Assembly: GCF_014357575.1 (NCBI RefSeq)
Contig: NZ_JACONW010000046.1
Coordinates: 1-39,089 of the forward strand
Length of the DNA stretch: 39,089 bases
Reading direction: 5' to 3'
DNA from: Pseudomonas folii
GTDB taxonomy: Bacteria; Pseudomonadota; Gammaproteobacteria; Pseudomonadales; Pseudomonadaceae
Both the position numbers and the translations under genes were made by a program. The notes beneath the pieces are model-generated. The model was not told the DNA's origin, made no database searches, and was given only the letters and a program-made list of their open reading frames with translations. The first letter of the stretch is position 1. Each line of letters opens with the position of its first letter. Of this stretch, positions 1 to 8,282 are shown in pieces.

Positions 1-105
1 GACAGCGAGGCACCAAGTGGTGGGGCAAGAGCGTTTTGCTTACTTTTGGGCTCCTTTCAAAAGTGAGGCGCTGTAAAAGCGCAACCAATAGAAGCCATTA
101 ACGCG
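1..105. repeat. Possible dispersed Pseudomonas intergenic repeat
   Basis: No convincing gene is present. Read on the minus strand, the stretch contains AAAAGTAAGCAAAACGCTCT, followed by a run that would translate as KVSKTLLPHH. I recall this kind of sequence as a dispersed element near gene ends in many pseudomonads. It is cut by the window edge and has no second copy here, so the assignment rests on recall only. Confidence 0.35.
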
Positions 106-278
106 GTTATTGATATGTACACAAAAATCCTGCATGTAAAACCTGCATGGAAAAGATGTGTAGTAGATACCTACGCCACGATAAGGTCACCACAGTACTG
201 CCCAACGGGCTGCCTTCATCTCGTTCTCTCGGGTATACTCGTCGGCTTTGAAAATTTCGCCTGCGAGTGCTGCCCACC
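106..278 (+). promoter_or_regulatory. prfB upstream region with a -10-like box
   Basis: This is non-coding leader sequence before prfB. A TATACT box at 234-239 is a plausible sigma-70 -10 element about 40 bases before the start codon. The matching -35 is poor (TGCCTT near 211-216). No strong Shine-Dalgarno sequence precedes the prfB ATG. Short reading frames here on both strands lack ribosome sites and recognisable products. Confidence 0.3.
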
Positions 279-1374
279 ATGGAAATCAACCCGATCCTAA
301 ACAGCATCAAGGACCTGTCCGAGCGCTCCGAAACGATTCGGGGGTATCTTTGACTACGATCACAAACATGATCGTCTGACCGAAGTTAACCGTGAGCTCG
401 AAGATCCAAATGTCTGGAACAACCCCAGCTACGCTCAGGAGCTAGGCCGCGAGCGTTCTCTGCTGGCCCAGATCGTAGAAACCCTGGATGAAATGTCCTC
501 CGGTCTGGCTGATGCCAAAGACCTGTTGCTGATGTCCGCCGAAGAAGAAGACCAGGCTGCCGTCGATGACGTGGCTGCCGAAGTCGAGCGCCTGCGTGCG
601 TCTCTGGAGAAACTCGAATTCCGTCGCATGTTCAGCGGCGAGATGGACCCTAACAACGCCTACCTGGATATCCAGGCCGGCTCCGGCGGTACCGAGGCGC
701 AGGACTGGGCCAACATCCTGCTGCGCATGTACCTGCGCTGGGCTGACAAACGCGGTTTCGACGCGACTATCATGGAGCTGTCCGCGGGTGAAGTCGCCGG
801 TATCAAAGGCGCTACCGTGCACATCAAGGGCGAATACGCCTTTGGCTGGCTGCGTACCGAAATCGGCGTTCACCGTCTGGTGCGCAAGAGCCCGTTCGAC
901 TCCGGCAATCGTCGTCACACCTCGTTCTCGGCCGTCTTCGTTTCTCCGGAAATCGACGACAACATCGAAATCGACATCAATCCGTCGGACCTGCGTATCG
1001 ATACCTATCGTTCGTCCGGTGCCGGTGGTCAGCACGTAAACACCACTGACTCGGCCGTACGGATTACTCACGTACCGACCAACACGGTGGTGAGCTGCCA
1101 GAACGAACGTTCCCAGCACGCGAACAAAGACACCGCGATGAAAATGTTGCGGGCGCGCTTGTATGAGCAGGAAGTGCAGAAACGCAACGCTGCTTCCCAG
1201 GCGCTGGAAGACACCAAGTCCGATATCGGCTGGGGTCACCAGATCCGTTCCTACGTGCTGGACGCCTCGCGGATCAAGGATCTGCGGACCAACATCGAGC
1301 GCAGCGACTGCGACAAGGTGCTGGATGGCGACATCGATGAATACCTGATCGCGAGCCTGAAACAAGGGCTGTAA
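279..1374 (+). CDS. prfB: Peptide chain release factor 2 (RF2), programmed frameshift gene
   Basis: RF2 recognises UGA and UAA stop codons in the ribosomal A site and triggers hydrolysis of the completed peptide. Translation starts at ATG 279 and runs 24 codons to an in-frame TGA at 351-353. A +1 shift that skips T351 continues into the frame ending at 1374, giving about 364 residues, as in E. coli RF2. In the shifted product the SPF stop-codon recognition tripeptide lies at residues 204-206 and the catalytic GGQ at 249-251, both where RF2 has them. The frameshift makes expression self-limiting: scarce RF2 slows termination at the internal UGA and favours the shift. lysS follows after 73 bases, as in many gammaproteobacteria. 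An annotator ignoring the shift would start the gene too late, at 493. Confidence 0.97.
339..354 (+). promoter_or_regulatory. prfB programmed +1 frameshift site
   Basis: The sequence CGGGGGTATCTTTGAC contains a Shine-Dalgarno-like GGGGG just upstream of the slippery CTT codon (348-350), the in-frame TGA (351-353) and a following C. This is the canonical RF2 recoding signal: the internal anti-SD contact and the slow UGAC context push the P-site tRNA from CUU to UUU. The reading frame is open only if T351 is skipped. Confidence 0.96.
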
Positions 1375-1397
1375 CCCGTCAGCCTTGATCTTCAAGA

Positions 1398-1417
1398 CCC
1401 CCGTGCAAACGCGGGGG
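1398..1417 (+). terminator. Hairpin between prfB and lysS, without a U-tract
   Basis: CCCCCGTG and CGCGGGGG can pair over about 8 bp (one G-U) around a CAAA loop. No T-run follows, so it is more likely a processing or attenuation hairpin than a full terminator. It lies in the 73-base gap between prfB and lysS, which are probably co-transcribed. Confidence 0.4.
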
Positions 1418-1447
1418 CAACGAACCTGTGATGGAATATTTAAAGAC

Positions 1448-2950
1448 ATGAGCGACCAACAACTCGACCCGCAAGCCCTGCAACAGGAAGAAAACACCCT
1501 GATCGCCCTGCGCAAGGAAAAGCTTGCTGCCGAGCGCGCCAAGGGTCAGGCCTTCCCCAACGACTTCCGCCGCGACAGCTACTGCAATGACCTGCAGAAA
1601 CAGTACGTGGACAAGACCAAGGAAGAGCTGGCTGAAGCGGCGATCCCGGTCAAGGTTGCCGGTCGCATCATGCTCAACCGTGGCTCGTTCATGGTGATTC
1701 AGGACATGACCGGTCGCATCCAGGTCTACGTCAACCGCAAGACCCTGTCGGAAGAAACCCTGGCCGCAGTGAAAACCTGGGACCTGGGCGACATCATCGC
1801 AGCCGAAGGCACCCTGGCGCGTTCGGGCAAGGGCGACCTGTACGTCGAAATGACCAACGTGCGTCTGCTGACCAAATCCCTGCGTCCGCTGCCGGACAAG
1901 CACCATGGCCTGACCGACACCGAGCAGCGCTATCGTCAGCGCTACGTTGACCTCATCGTCAATGAAGAAGTGCGTGATACCTTCCGTGTGCGTTCTCAAG
2001 TCATCGCTCACATCCGCAGCTTCCTGATGAAGCGTGACTTCCTGGAAGTCGAAACGCCGATGTTGCAAACCATTCCGGGTGGCGCGGCAGCCAAGCCGTT
2101 CGAAACTCACCACAATGCGCTGGACATGGAAATGTTCCTGCGTATCGCGCCTGAGTTGTACCTGAAGCGTCTGGTTGTCGGTGGTTTCGAGAAGGTCTTC
2201 GAAATCAATCGCAACTTCCGTAACGAAGGTGTTTCGACTCGTCACAACCCTGAGTTCACCATGCTTGAGTTCTATCAGGCGTACGCGGACTACGAAGACA
2301 ACATGGACCTGACCGAGGAGCTGTTCCGCGAACTGGCTCAACTGGTTCTGGGTACTACTGATGTGCCTTACGGCGACAAGGTATTCCACTTCGGCGAACC
2401 GTTCGTGCGCCTGTCGGTATTCGACTCGATCCTTAAGTACAACCCGGATCTGACCGCTGCTGACCTGCAAGACATCGACAAGGCGCGTGCCATCGCCAAG
2501 AAAGCGGGCGCCAAGGTGCTGGGCTTCGAAGGTCTGGGCAAACTGCAGGTGATGATTTTCGAAGAGCTGGTCGAACACAAGCTGGAGCAGCCGCACTTCA
2601 TCACCCAGTACCCGTTCGAAGTGTCTCCGCTGGCGCGTCGCAACGATGAAAACCCGAACGTTACTGACCGTTTCGAGCTGTTCATCGGTGGCCGTGAAAT
2701 TGCCAACGCTTACTCCGAGTTGAACGACGCGGAAGATCAGGCCGAGCGCTTCCAGGCCCAGGTGGCCGACAAGGACGCAGGCGATGACGAAGCCATGCAC
2801 TACGACGCTGACTTCGTGCGTGCGCTGGAATACGGCATGCCGCCGACTGCCGGTGAAGGCATCGGCATCGACCGTTTGGTCATGCTACTGACCAACGCCC
2901 CGTCGATCCGCGACGTGATCCTCTTCCCGCACATGCGCCCACAAGCGTAA
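1448..2950 (+). CDS. lysS: Lysyl-tRNA synthetase, class II
   Basis: This enzyme charges tRNA-Lys with lysine in the cytoplasm. The 500-residue product starts at ATG 1448 (MSDQQLDPQ). The frame is open upstream to 1385, but those residues are not conserved-looking and the usual family length fits 1448. The N-terminal anticodon-binding OB fold covers roughly residues 60-150 (for example [18 protein letters not shown]). Class II motif 2 is visible as [11 protein letters not shown]...[11 protein letters not shown], and motif 3 as [13 protein letters not shown] near the C-terminus. It lies directly downstream of prfB with no promoter evident between them, and a strong rho-independent terminator follows 15 bases after the stop. 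Confidence 0.97.
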   Translation: MSDQQLDPQALQQEENTLIALRKEKLAAERAKGQAFPNDFRRDSYCNDLQKQYVDKTKEELAEAAIPVKVAGRIMLNRGSFMVIQDMTGRIQVYVNRKTLSEETLAAVKTWDLGDIIAAEGTLARSGKGDLYVEMTNVRLLTKSLRPLPDKHHGLTDTEQRYRQRYVDLIVNEEVRDTFRVRSQVIAHIRSFLMKRDFLEVETPMLQTIPGGAAAKPFETHHNALDMEMFLRIAPELYLKRLVVGGFEKVFEINRNFRNEGVSTRHNPEFTMLEFYQAYADYEDNMDLTEELFRELAQLVLGTTDVPYGDKVFHFGEPFVRLSVFDSILKYNPDLTAADLQDIDKARAIAKKAGAKVLGFEGLGKLQVMIFEELVEHKLEQPHFITQYPFEVSPLARRNDENPNVTDRFELFIGGREIANAYSELNDAEDQAERFQAQVADKDAGDDEAMHYDADFVRALEYGMPPTAGEGIGIDRLVMLLTNAPSIRDVILFPHMRPQA

Positions 2951-2965
2951 GTGACGTGAAAAAAG

Positions 2966-2993
2966 AGCCGCCTGTGATGGGCGGCTTTTTTTT
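2966..2993 (+). terminator. Rho-independent terminator after lysS
   Basis: AGCCGCC (2966-2972) pairs perfectly with GGCGGCT (2980-2986) across a 7-base loop, followed by an uninterrupted run of T. This is a classical intrinsic terminator ending the prfB-lysS unit. The A-run before the stem suggests it could work in both directions. Confidence 0.92.
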
Positions 2994-3131
2994 GCGTGAC
3001 GATTCTGGTCGTGAAAGCTTCAGTTCAGACATGTTGGTTTACATTGGCAGCGGAAATGGCATCTTGGCCACATGTAATTGAGATCTTCTGTAGGAGATCG
3101 CTCTTGTCCCCGACACAGTGCTAACTGGACC

Positions 3132-3203
3132 TGTAGGAGCTGCCGAAGGCTGCGATCGCGGTGTGTCAGGATGAACGCTTCGCAGCCTGCGGCAGCTCCT
3201 ACA
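3132..3203. repeat. Family A palindromic repeat (GTAGGAGCTGCCG type), copy 1
   Basis: TGTAGGAGCTGCCGAAGGCT and its inverted partner ending GGCAGCTCCTACA bracket a short variable centre, forming a large imperfect hairpin. Near-identical elements occur at 5889, 14022, 17032 and 29958. This copy lies between the lysS terminator and the TetR gene. It resembles REP-type mini-elements known in Pseudomonas. Confidence 0.85.
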
Positions 3204-3239
3204 AAAATGGTCGTTAAGTAAAAAAAGGAAATTTCTACC

Positions 3240-3971
3240 GTGACCCGTTCGATTGCTCAAAATGGAGCTGCTGGTGCTGCCAGCGCCGTGGTGCAAAGTG
3301 TCGAGTATCAAGGTCGCAAGGCGAGTCGACAGGGCAGTGAACAGCGCAGGCAGGACATTCTCGACGCCGCCATGCGCATCGTGGTCCGTGACGGCGTGCG
3401 TGCGGTACGTCACCGTGCAGTGGCTGCGGAGGCGGGTGTACCCCTTTCGGCCACCACGTACTACTTCAAGGACATCGATGACCTGCTCACCGATGCTTTT
3501 TCCCAGTACGTCGAGCGCAGTGCCGCTTATATGGCCAAGCTCTGGGAAAGTACCGAAGTCACCTTGCGCGAAATGGTGGATCGTACTGACGGCACCGCGG
3601 TTGGTCGTTCACGTCTGGCCGATGAAATCGCGATCATGGCCATGGAATATATTCGTCGCCAACTGTCGACCCGCCGCGATTATCTGATTGCCGAACATGC
3701 GTTCCATTGTGAGGCGTTGATCAACCCGCGACTGGCCCGTCTGGTGGATGCGCATCGGGACATTCTGCTGCATGGTGCCTGCCGGCTTCTGGAGGTGATG
3801 GGCTCGGTTCAGCCGCTTCAGGACGCACAAGTGTTGACGGGGGTCATGTGTCGGATGGAGTATCAAGGTCTGCTACATGGCCCGCAGCCCGACGCGGACA
3901 AAGAAAACCTCGGTATCCTCACCCGTCAGATGCATCTGGTATTAGGCACGACAAAGCCCCTCGACGAGTGA
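3240..3971 (+). CDS. TetR/AcrR-family transcriptional regulator
   Basis: This is a 243-residue DNA-binding repressor-type protein. The helix-turn-helix follows a roughly 35-residue basic N-terminal tail: ILDAAMRIVVRDGVRAV, then AVAAEAGVPLSATTYYFKD, which matches the TetR_N pattern including the terminal Y-Y-F-x-D. The C-terminal ligand domain is not informative. The start is GTG 3240, preceded by AAAAGGAAA at good spacing. The next gene, a lipoprotein, starts 23 bases after the stop on the same strand. The regulator may therefore control itself and the envelope genes that follow. From memory the same gene sits beside lysS in P. aeruginosa. The ligand is unknown. Confidence 0.9.
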   Translation: MTRSIAQNGAAGAASAVVQSVEYQGRKASRQGSEQRRQDILDAAMRIVVRDGVRAVRHRAVAAEAGVPLSATTYYFKDIDDLLTDAFSQYVERSAAYMAKLWESTEVTLREMVDRTDGTAVGRSRLADEIAIMAMEYIRRQLSTRRDYLIAEHAFHCEALINPRLARLVDAHRDILLHGACRLLEVMGSVQPLQDAQVLTGVMCRMEYQGLLHGPQPDADKENLGILTRQMHLVLGTTKPLDE

Positions 3972-3994
3972 CAAACCCCTCTCGGGAGTAGCCA

Positions 3995-4582
3995 ATGAAA
4001 GCCTGGCGTCTGCTTGTCGCCTTGTCGTTCCTGCTGTTGAGCGGCTGCCTTGTGACGTTCAAGGATTCGATTCCTGCGCGCGAAGCAGCCCCGGCGCAAC
4101 TGCTGGGTAACTGGAGCAGCAAGAATGCCTGGGGCGAGCCGCTGGAGCTGGAAATAAGCCGGACCGGCAGCAACGAGTACAAGGCGGTCAGTTATCGCAA
4201 GGGGGATCGCAAGCACCGCGATGGATACGCCTTTACCGTGTCCCGGCATGGCAGCCGATGGTATCTGTGCGCCGGGTTGCCGGAAAAATATGGCGGCCAT
4301 TTCGTGATGGCAGGCTTTGAACTGGCGCAAACCGGCGAGTTGGTGGTCTACAACCTGGATATGGATCGCTTCAACCAATGGGTGGAGCAAAAGGCGCTCA
4401 GCGGTGAAAAAATGCCAATAGGGAAAGACGATGGGCTGTTGATCACGAGCCCTCTGGATCAAGTGTTCGGTTACCTGAACGATCCGGCCAATTCTGATGT
4501 TTTCCTCGAGGTAGCGCGTTACCAGCGGCTGCCTGAGCAGGGCACACGCCCAACCAACCAAGGGCCAACCAAGGCGCAGTAA
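3995..4582 (+). CDS. Predicted lipoprotein of unknown function
   Basis: The 195-residue product begins with a short basic stretch and a hydrophobic core ending in the lipobox LLSGC (Cys18), so it should be exported, lipidated and anchored in the envelope. The remainder is soluble with no domain I recognise. It contains WSSKNAWGEPLELEISRTG and repeated short beta-like segments. ATG 3995 is preceded by CGGGAG six bases away. It sits between a TetR gene and the DUF1704 gene, with 14 bases to the next start, so the three are probably co-transcribed. Function cannot be assigned from sequence. Confidence 0.85.
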   Translation: MKAWRLLVALSFLLLSGCLVTFKDSIPAREAAPAQLLGNWSSKNAWGEPLELEISRTGSNEYKAVSYRKGDRKHRDGYAFTVSRHGSRWYLCAGLPEKYGGHFVMAGFELAQTGELVVYNLDMDRFNQWVEQKALSGEKMPIGKDDGLLITSPLDQVFGYLNDPANSDVFLEVARYQRLPEQGTRPTNQGPTKAQ

Positions 4583-4596
4583 CCAAGGAGCATGGG

Positions 4597-5874
4597 GTGG
4601 ACGAGTACCAGCAGACTATTCGAACGTTGTCGGATCGTATCGTCGCAGCCCAGACGCCGATTCGGGTTCTGGATGCGGTGAAATGGGACGACACGGTGCG
4701 CAAGGATTTTCTTGCGGCAAAAGGCAAGGCGCTACCCGCCGTGGATCGCGCCTACTATGAAAATCGGCCCTTGGGTTTTGATTCTTCTGAACTGAAGCTC
4801 GAGTTCCAGAATATCGAGCGCGACATTACCCGTCAGTTGGGCCAGTTCAACCCGGTTGGCCAGATCATGCGCCGCATGTGCAAGGAATACCGCATGGTAG
4901 TGCGCATGCTGGAAGCCCGAGGCACTGCGGATTTCGGGCTGATCTCCCAGGAGTTGTACGGCGCGGCGTCCGACGCTTTTCATGCCGGTGATCCAACCCT
5001 GGCTGATCTGGGGCTGATGCTTTCTGACTACCTCAATAACATTGCCGGGCGCGGTGACCTCAAGGATGAGCCGAAAATCCTGACGGCCAAAGACGCGGTG
5101 TCTCTGCTGCAAAGTCGTCTGAACAAGGTTTTTGGTGAGGCCGAGGAGACCATTCGCGTCTTCGAATCCGACGGCATCGTCGCCGATGCTGCGGCAGGCG
5201 CCGATTACATCAAGATTCGCTCCGACGCGATGTTCAACGAGCGCGACGTGCGAGCCCTGGAAGTACATGAAGGCCTGGTGCATGTAGGTACTACGCTGAA
5301 TGGCCAGAATCAGCCGATTTGCACGTTTCTGTCAAAAGGGCCGCCGTCGTCGACGGTGACGCAGGAAGGCCTGGCGATCCTCATGGAGGTCATTGCGTTC
5401 GCCTCCTACCCGAGTCGATTGCGCAAGTTGACCAACCGCACGCGTGCCATTCACATGGCCGAAGAGGGCGCAGATTTTCTCCAGGTGTTCGAGTTCTACC
5501 GTGAGCAGGGTTTTGGCATGTCTGAAAGCTACGGCAATGCCAGCCGGGTATTCCGCGGATCGGTGCCCAATGGCTTGCCGTTCACCAAGGACTTGTCCTA
5601 CCTCAAAGGTTTCATCATGGTTTACAACTATATTCAGCTCGCCGTGCGCAAGGGCAAGCTGGAACAAGTGCCGCTGCTGTTCTGTGGCAAAACCACCCTT
5701 GAGGACATGCGTACCTTGCGTCAACTGGTGGATGAAGGTCTGGTCGTGCCGCCCAAGTACCTGCCCGAGCAGTTCCGTGACATGAATGCGCTGTCGGCAT
5801 GGATGTGCTTCTCGAACTTCCTGAACCACCTGAGCCTGGACCGGATCGAAGCGGATTATTCCAATATTCTGTAG
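4597..5874 (+). CDS. DUF1704 / QEGLA-motif protein, putative zinc metallopeptidase
   Basis: This 425-residue protein carries the QEGLA signature (residues 256-260), the hallmark of DUF1704 proteins, often annotated 'flavohemoglobin expression-modulating QEGLA motif protein'. It also has HEGLVH (224-229), an H-E-x-x-x-H motif. With Glu257 about 28 residues later, this matches the zinc-ligand arrangement known for the eukaryotic members of the superfamily (MATCAP/KIAA0895-type carboxypeptidases). A metal-dependent peptidase is therefore likely; the substrate is unknown. No signal peptide is visible, so it is probably cytoplasmic. The start is GTG 4597, with AAGGAG ending seven bases upstream; the nearby ATG at 4592 is in a different frame. 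It probably belongs to the operon starting at the TetR or lipoprotein gene. Confidence 0.88.
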   Translation: MDEYQQTIRTLSDRIVAAQTPIRVLDAVKWDDTVRKDFLAAKGKALPAVDRAYYENRPLGFDSSELKLEFQNIERDITRQLGQFNPVGQIMRRMCKEYRMVVRMLEARGTADFGLISQELYGAASDAFHAGDPTLADLGLMLSDYLNNIAGRGDLKDEPKILTAKDAVSLLQSRLNKVFGEAEETIRVFESDGIVADAAAGADYIKIRSDAMFNERDVRALEVHEGLVHVGTTLNGQNQPICTFLSKGPPSSTVTQEGLAILMEVIAFASYPSRLRKLTNRTRAIHMAEEGADFLQVFEFYREQGFGMSESYGNASRVFRGSVPNGLPFTKDLSYLKGFIMVYNYIQLAVRKGKLEQVPLLFCGKTTLEDMRTLRQLVDEGLVVPPKYLPEQFRDMNALSAWMCFSNFLNHLSLDRIEADYSNIL

Positions 5875-5888
5875 CGCCTCAGATCTCT

Positions 5889-5960
5889 TGTAGGAGCTGC
5901 CGAAGGCCGCGAAGGCGGTGTGTCATTAGAATCCAATCGCAGCCTTCGGCAGCTCCTACA
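5889..5960. repeat. Family A palindromic repeat, copy 2
   Basis: TGTAGGAGCTGCCGAAGGCC is inverted as GCCTTCGGCAGCTCCTACA around a centre containing GTGTGTCAT. It lies 15 bases after the DUF1704 stop and before the hydrolase gene. Confidence 0.9.
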
Positions 5961-6028
5961 GGACGTGCATTTCCATTCAAATCGTTTTGTCGATAAGAGC
6001 CGCACCAAGAAAACAAAAGGAATCCCGC

Positions 6029-6937
6029 TTGAAATTCCTGATTACCCTCACGCTGCTCTTGTCCCTGAACGGCTGCAGCTCAATGTTGTTCTATCCGGAA
6101 CCCGGTCTTCCGTTCACCCCGGAAAAAGCCCATCTGCAATACCGTGACGTCACTCTTACCGCTGCCGATGGCACACAGTTGCATGCGTGGTGGTTGCCTG
6201 CCAAAGAAGGCGTCGAGGTCAAAGGCACGGTGCTGCACTTGCACGGCAATGGCGGCAATCTGGCCTGGCACCTGGGGGGTAGCTGGTGGTTGCCGGAACA
6301 GGGTTATCAGGTCTTGATCCTGGACTATCGCGGCTATGGCTTGTCCCAGGGGGCGCCCAGCCTGCCTGCGATTTATCAGGACGTGGATGCGGCATTCGAC
6401 TGGTTGAACAAAGCCCCTGAAGTGCAGGGCAAACCGCTGGTCGTGCTCGGCCAAAGCATTGGCGGGGCGTTGGGGGTGCATTACCTGTCTGAGCATCCGC
6501 AACAACGTTCGCGACTCAAGGCGCTGATTCTCGATGGTGCGCCCGCCAGCTACCGTAAAGTAGCTCGTTATACGCTGGGTACTTCATGGCTGACCTGGCC
6601 ATTTAAAACGCCGCTTTCATGGCTGATCCCCGACGCAGACAGCGCCATCAATGGCCTGCCGAAATTGAAGGGGACGCCGATGTTGATATTCCAGAGTATG
6701 GACGACACTCTGGTGCCGCTCGACAACGGCATCAGCCTTTACCAGGCCGCGCCGCTGCCACGGGTGCTGCAACTGACCCGTGGCGGGCATGTGCAGACGT
6801 TCTCTGACCCGACCTGGCGACAGGTGATGATCCGCTATCTGGAAGATCCCCAGCACTTCAATGGTCTGCGTCGTCTGGGCGAAGTGCCGAATTATCCGGA
6901 GCCAGCGAAAAAAGAAACTCCTGAGAGCCGCAAATGA
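6029..6937 (+). CDS. Lipoprotein alpha/beta hydrolase
   Basis: This is a serine hydrolase of about 302 residues, probably anchored in the envelope. The chosen start is TTG 6029, because AAAAGGA lies eight bases upstream and translation then begins with a clean lipoprotein signal ending SLNGC (Cys16). A start at 5987 would add a charged extension ahead of it. The oxyanion region is LHLHGNGGN, the nucleophile elbow is GQSIGG (Ser143), the acid is Asp226 in SMDDTLVP, and the catalytic His254 is in GGHVQTF. The fold resembles the BEM46/YfhR group of small hydrolases. The stop overlaps the next gene's start (ATGA), so the two are translationally coupled. The substrate is unknown. Confidence 0.88.
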   Translation: MKFLITLTLLLSLNGCSSMLFYPEPGLPFTPEKAHLQYRDVTLTAADGTQLHAWWLPAKEGVEVKGTVLHLHGNGGNLAWHLGGSWWLPEQGYQVLILDYRGYGLSQGAPSLPAIYQDVDAAFDWLNKAPEVQGKPLVVLGQSIGGALGVHYLSEHPQQRSRLKALILDGAPASYRKVARYTLGTSWLTWPFKTPLSWLIPDADSAINGLPKLKGTPMLIFQSMDDTLVPLDNGISLYQAAPLPRVLQLTRGGHVQTFSDPTWRQVMIRYLEDPQHFNGLRRLGEVPNYPEPAKKETPESRK

Positions 6938-7251
6938 GCGAAGAGCGCAACGCCATTCCCCTGATCATCACGGGTATCTGCACGATCTTCGTTACGGTGG
7001 GTACGCTTTGGTATTACGGCTATCTGCACTTTGCCAAGCCTGAAGATGCGCTGTTGCTCAACGAGTTCACGATGCTCAAAACCGTGCCGGGCGAAGACTA
7101 CAAAATCGCCGCCACACCCGCCGCCGAAGTCGCGCAGTGCATTGATGGCGTGCTGGTGTTGTTCGATACGTCGCAGAAGGGACTGTCAGGAGTTCTGATC
7201 AATAACAGGAAGCAGGCCGTGCGCTGCGCAGGGCAGGAGACGCCGCAGTAG
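6934..7251 (+). CDS. Small membrane-anchored protein, unknown function
   Basis: The 105-residue protein has one strong N-terminal membrane segment (about residues 8-33, containing ITGICTIFVTVGTLWYYGYL) and a soluble C-terminal part with two cysteines (VAQCIDGVL and VRCAGQE). Its ATG overlaps the hydrolase stop by four bases, implying coupled translation and a related envelope role. I do not recognise a family. A repeat element and a terminator follow it. Confidence 0.75.
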   Translation: MSEERNAIPLIITGICTIFVTVGTLWYYGYLHFAKPEDALLLNEFTMLKTVPGEDYKIAATPAAEVAQCIDGVLVLFDTSQKGLSGVLINNRKQAVRCAGQETPQ

Positions 7252-7278
7252 TTACAGCCTTAAATCGTCGCCGCATTT

Positions 7279-7368
7279 TGTAGGAGTGAGCTTGCTCGCG
7301 ATAGCGTTGTGTCAATCGAAAGACAGGTTGACTGACGCGACGCTATCGCGAGCAAGCTAACTCCTACA
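7279..7368. repeat. Family B palindromic repeat (GTAGGAGTGAGCTTGCTCGCG type)
   Basis: TGTAGGAGTGAGCTTGCTCG...CGCTATCGCGAGCAAGC...ACTCCTACA form a long hairpin about 90 bases wide. The outer GTAGGAG/CTCCTAC ends resemble family A, but the inner stem (GAGCTTGCTCGCGATAGCG) differs. This is the core usually seen in Pseudomonas REP/REPIN-type elements. Confidence 0.88.
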
Positions 7369-7384
7369 GGATTGTGTAACCAAC

Positions 7385-7422
7385 AAAAAAGCCCGGCCTG
7401 TTTTCACAGGCCGGGCTTTTTG
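7385..7422. terminator. Bidirectional rho-independent terminator
   Basis: GCCCGGCCTG (7391-7400) pairs perfectly with CAGGCCGGGC (7407-7416) over a 6-base loop. It is flanked by an A-run on the left and a T-run on the right. It can end the plus-strand hydrolase unit and, on the minus strand, the lptF unit whose stop is at 7440. Confidence 0.93.
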
Positions 7423-7439
7423 TTTGCAGCGTCAGCGAT

Positions 7440-8222
7440 TTACTTCATCGACGAACGCGGCGCTACCGGCTGGTTGTCGTTGGAAACGGTCACTTCCACA
7501 CGGCGGTTCTGGGCGCGGCCCGAAGCGCTGGTGTTATCAGCAACCGGGTATTCCTTGCCATAACCCTGGGAAACGACACGGGCTGGATCAACGCCCATTT
7601 TCACCAGTGCCATACGCACGGAGTTAGCGCGGCGCTCGGACAGGGACAGGTTGTAAGCGTCGGAACCCGAGCTGTCGGTATAACCTTCAACGATCACTTT
7701 GCGATCCGGGTTATCACGCAGGTAGGTTGCCAGTTGGTTGACATTAACCAGACCGCTGGATTTCAGTTCAGCCTTGTTCAAGTCAAACAGCACGTCACCG
7801 AAAGTTACCAGAGTACCGCGTTCGGTTTGCTTGGCGTTCAGGCTGCTTTGCAGTGCCTTGATCTGTGCGTCACGGGCATCCAGACGGGCTTGAGCGCGCT
7901 GCGCGGAGGCACCTTTCAGTTCCTCTTCAGCGGTGCGCAGAGCAATAGTCTGCTTGGCAACCTCAACGCGCTGGTTGGTCAGATAAGAAAGTTGGTCGAC
8001 TTTCTTCTCGTCTTCGCTGTTGCGATAGGCTGCGTCAGCCTTGTCCAGCCAGTCGCTGGCGTCCTTGGTTTCAAGGGCAGCCACTTTGGTCGCCTGCGGA
8101 TTGGTCTGCAGTGCCGAGAAATTGGTGCGAGCCTGTTCCAGATTCTGGTTAGGCGGCGTCGAGCAAGCGGCCAGTGCAACACTCATGGCCAGCAGGGCAG
8201 GGATCATCACTTGTTTGCGCAT
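7440..8222 (-). CDS. lptF: OmpA-family outer-membrane lipoprotein (LptF-like)
   Basis: This 260-residue lipoprotein has a lipobox ending LAAC (Cys20). It is followed by an N-terminal DUF4398-like helical region (about residues 25-120) with many A/E/K/Q residues and probable coiled coil, and a C-terminal OmpA/MotB peptidoglycan-binding domain (about 145-250; VIVEGYTDSSGSDAYN, LSERRANSVR, AQNRRVEVTV). Such proteins tether the outer membrane to peptidoglycan. Length, domain order and neighbours match P. aeruginosa LptF (lipotoxin F), which is reported to be AlgU-regulated. AAGGA precedes ATG 8222. The companion lipoprotein gene lies 60 bases upstream on the same strand, and both probably use the promoter at 8827-8854. 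Confidence 0.9.
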   Translation of the reverse strand: MRKQVMIPALLAMSVALAACSTPPNQNLEQARTNFSALQTNPQATKVAALETKDASDWLDKADAAYRNSEDEKKVDQLSYLTNQRVEVAKQTIALRTAEEELKGASAQRAQARLDARDAQIKALQSSLNAKQTERGTLVTFGDVLFDLNKAELKSSGLVNVNQLATYLRDNPDRKVIVEGYTDSSGSDAYNLSLSERRANSVRMALVKMGVDPARVVSQGYGKEYPVADNTSASGRAQNRRVEVTVSNDNQPVAPRSSMK

Positions 8223-8282
8223 AATAGTTTCGTCCTTTCAATCGAATTCGAAATGCATGAAAAACGTTGGCTGCAACGTTGG

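Noticed and set aside
107..310. Small overlapping frames on both strands before prfB
   Set aside because: They have no ribosome sites or family resemblance and overlap the prfB start and probable promoter.
442..1542. Long minus-strand reading frame opposite prfB
   Set aside because: It is an antisense shadow of a high-G+C gene: no ribosome site, no recognisable domain, and the opposite strand encodes complete RF2.
1379..2800. Minus-strand frame of 473 codons opposite lysS
   Set aside because: It is an antisense shadow; the plus strand encodes full-length lysyl-tRNA synthetase with all motifs.
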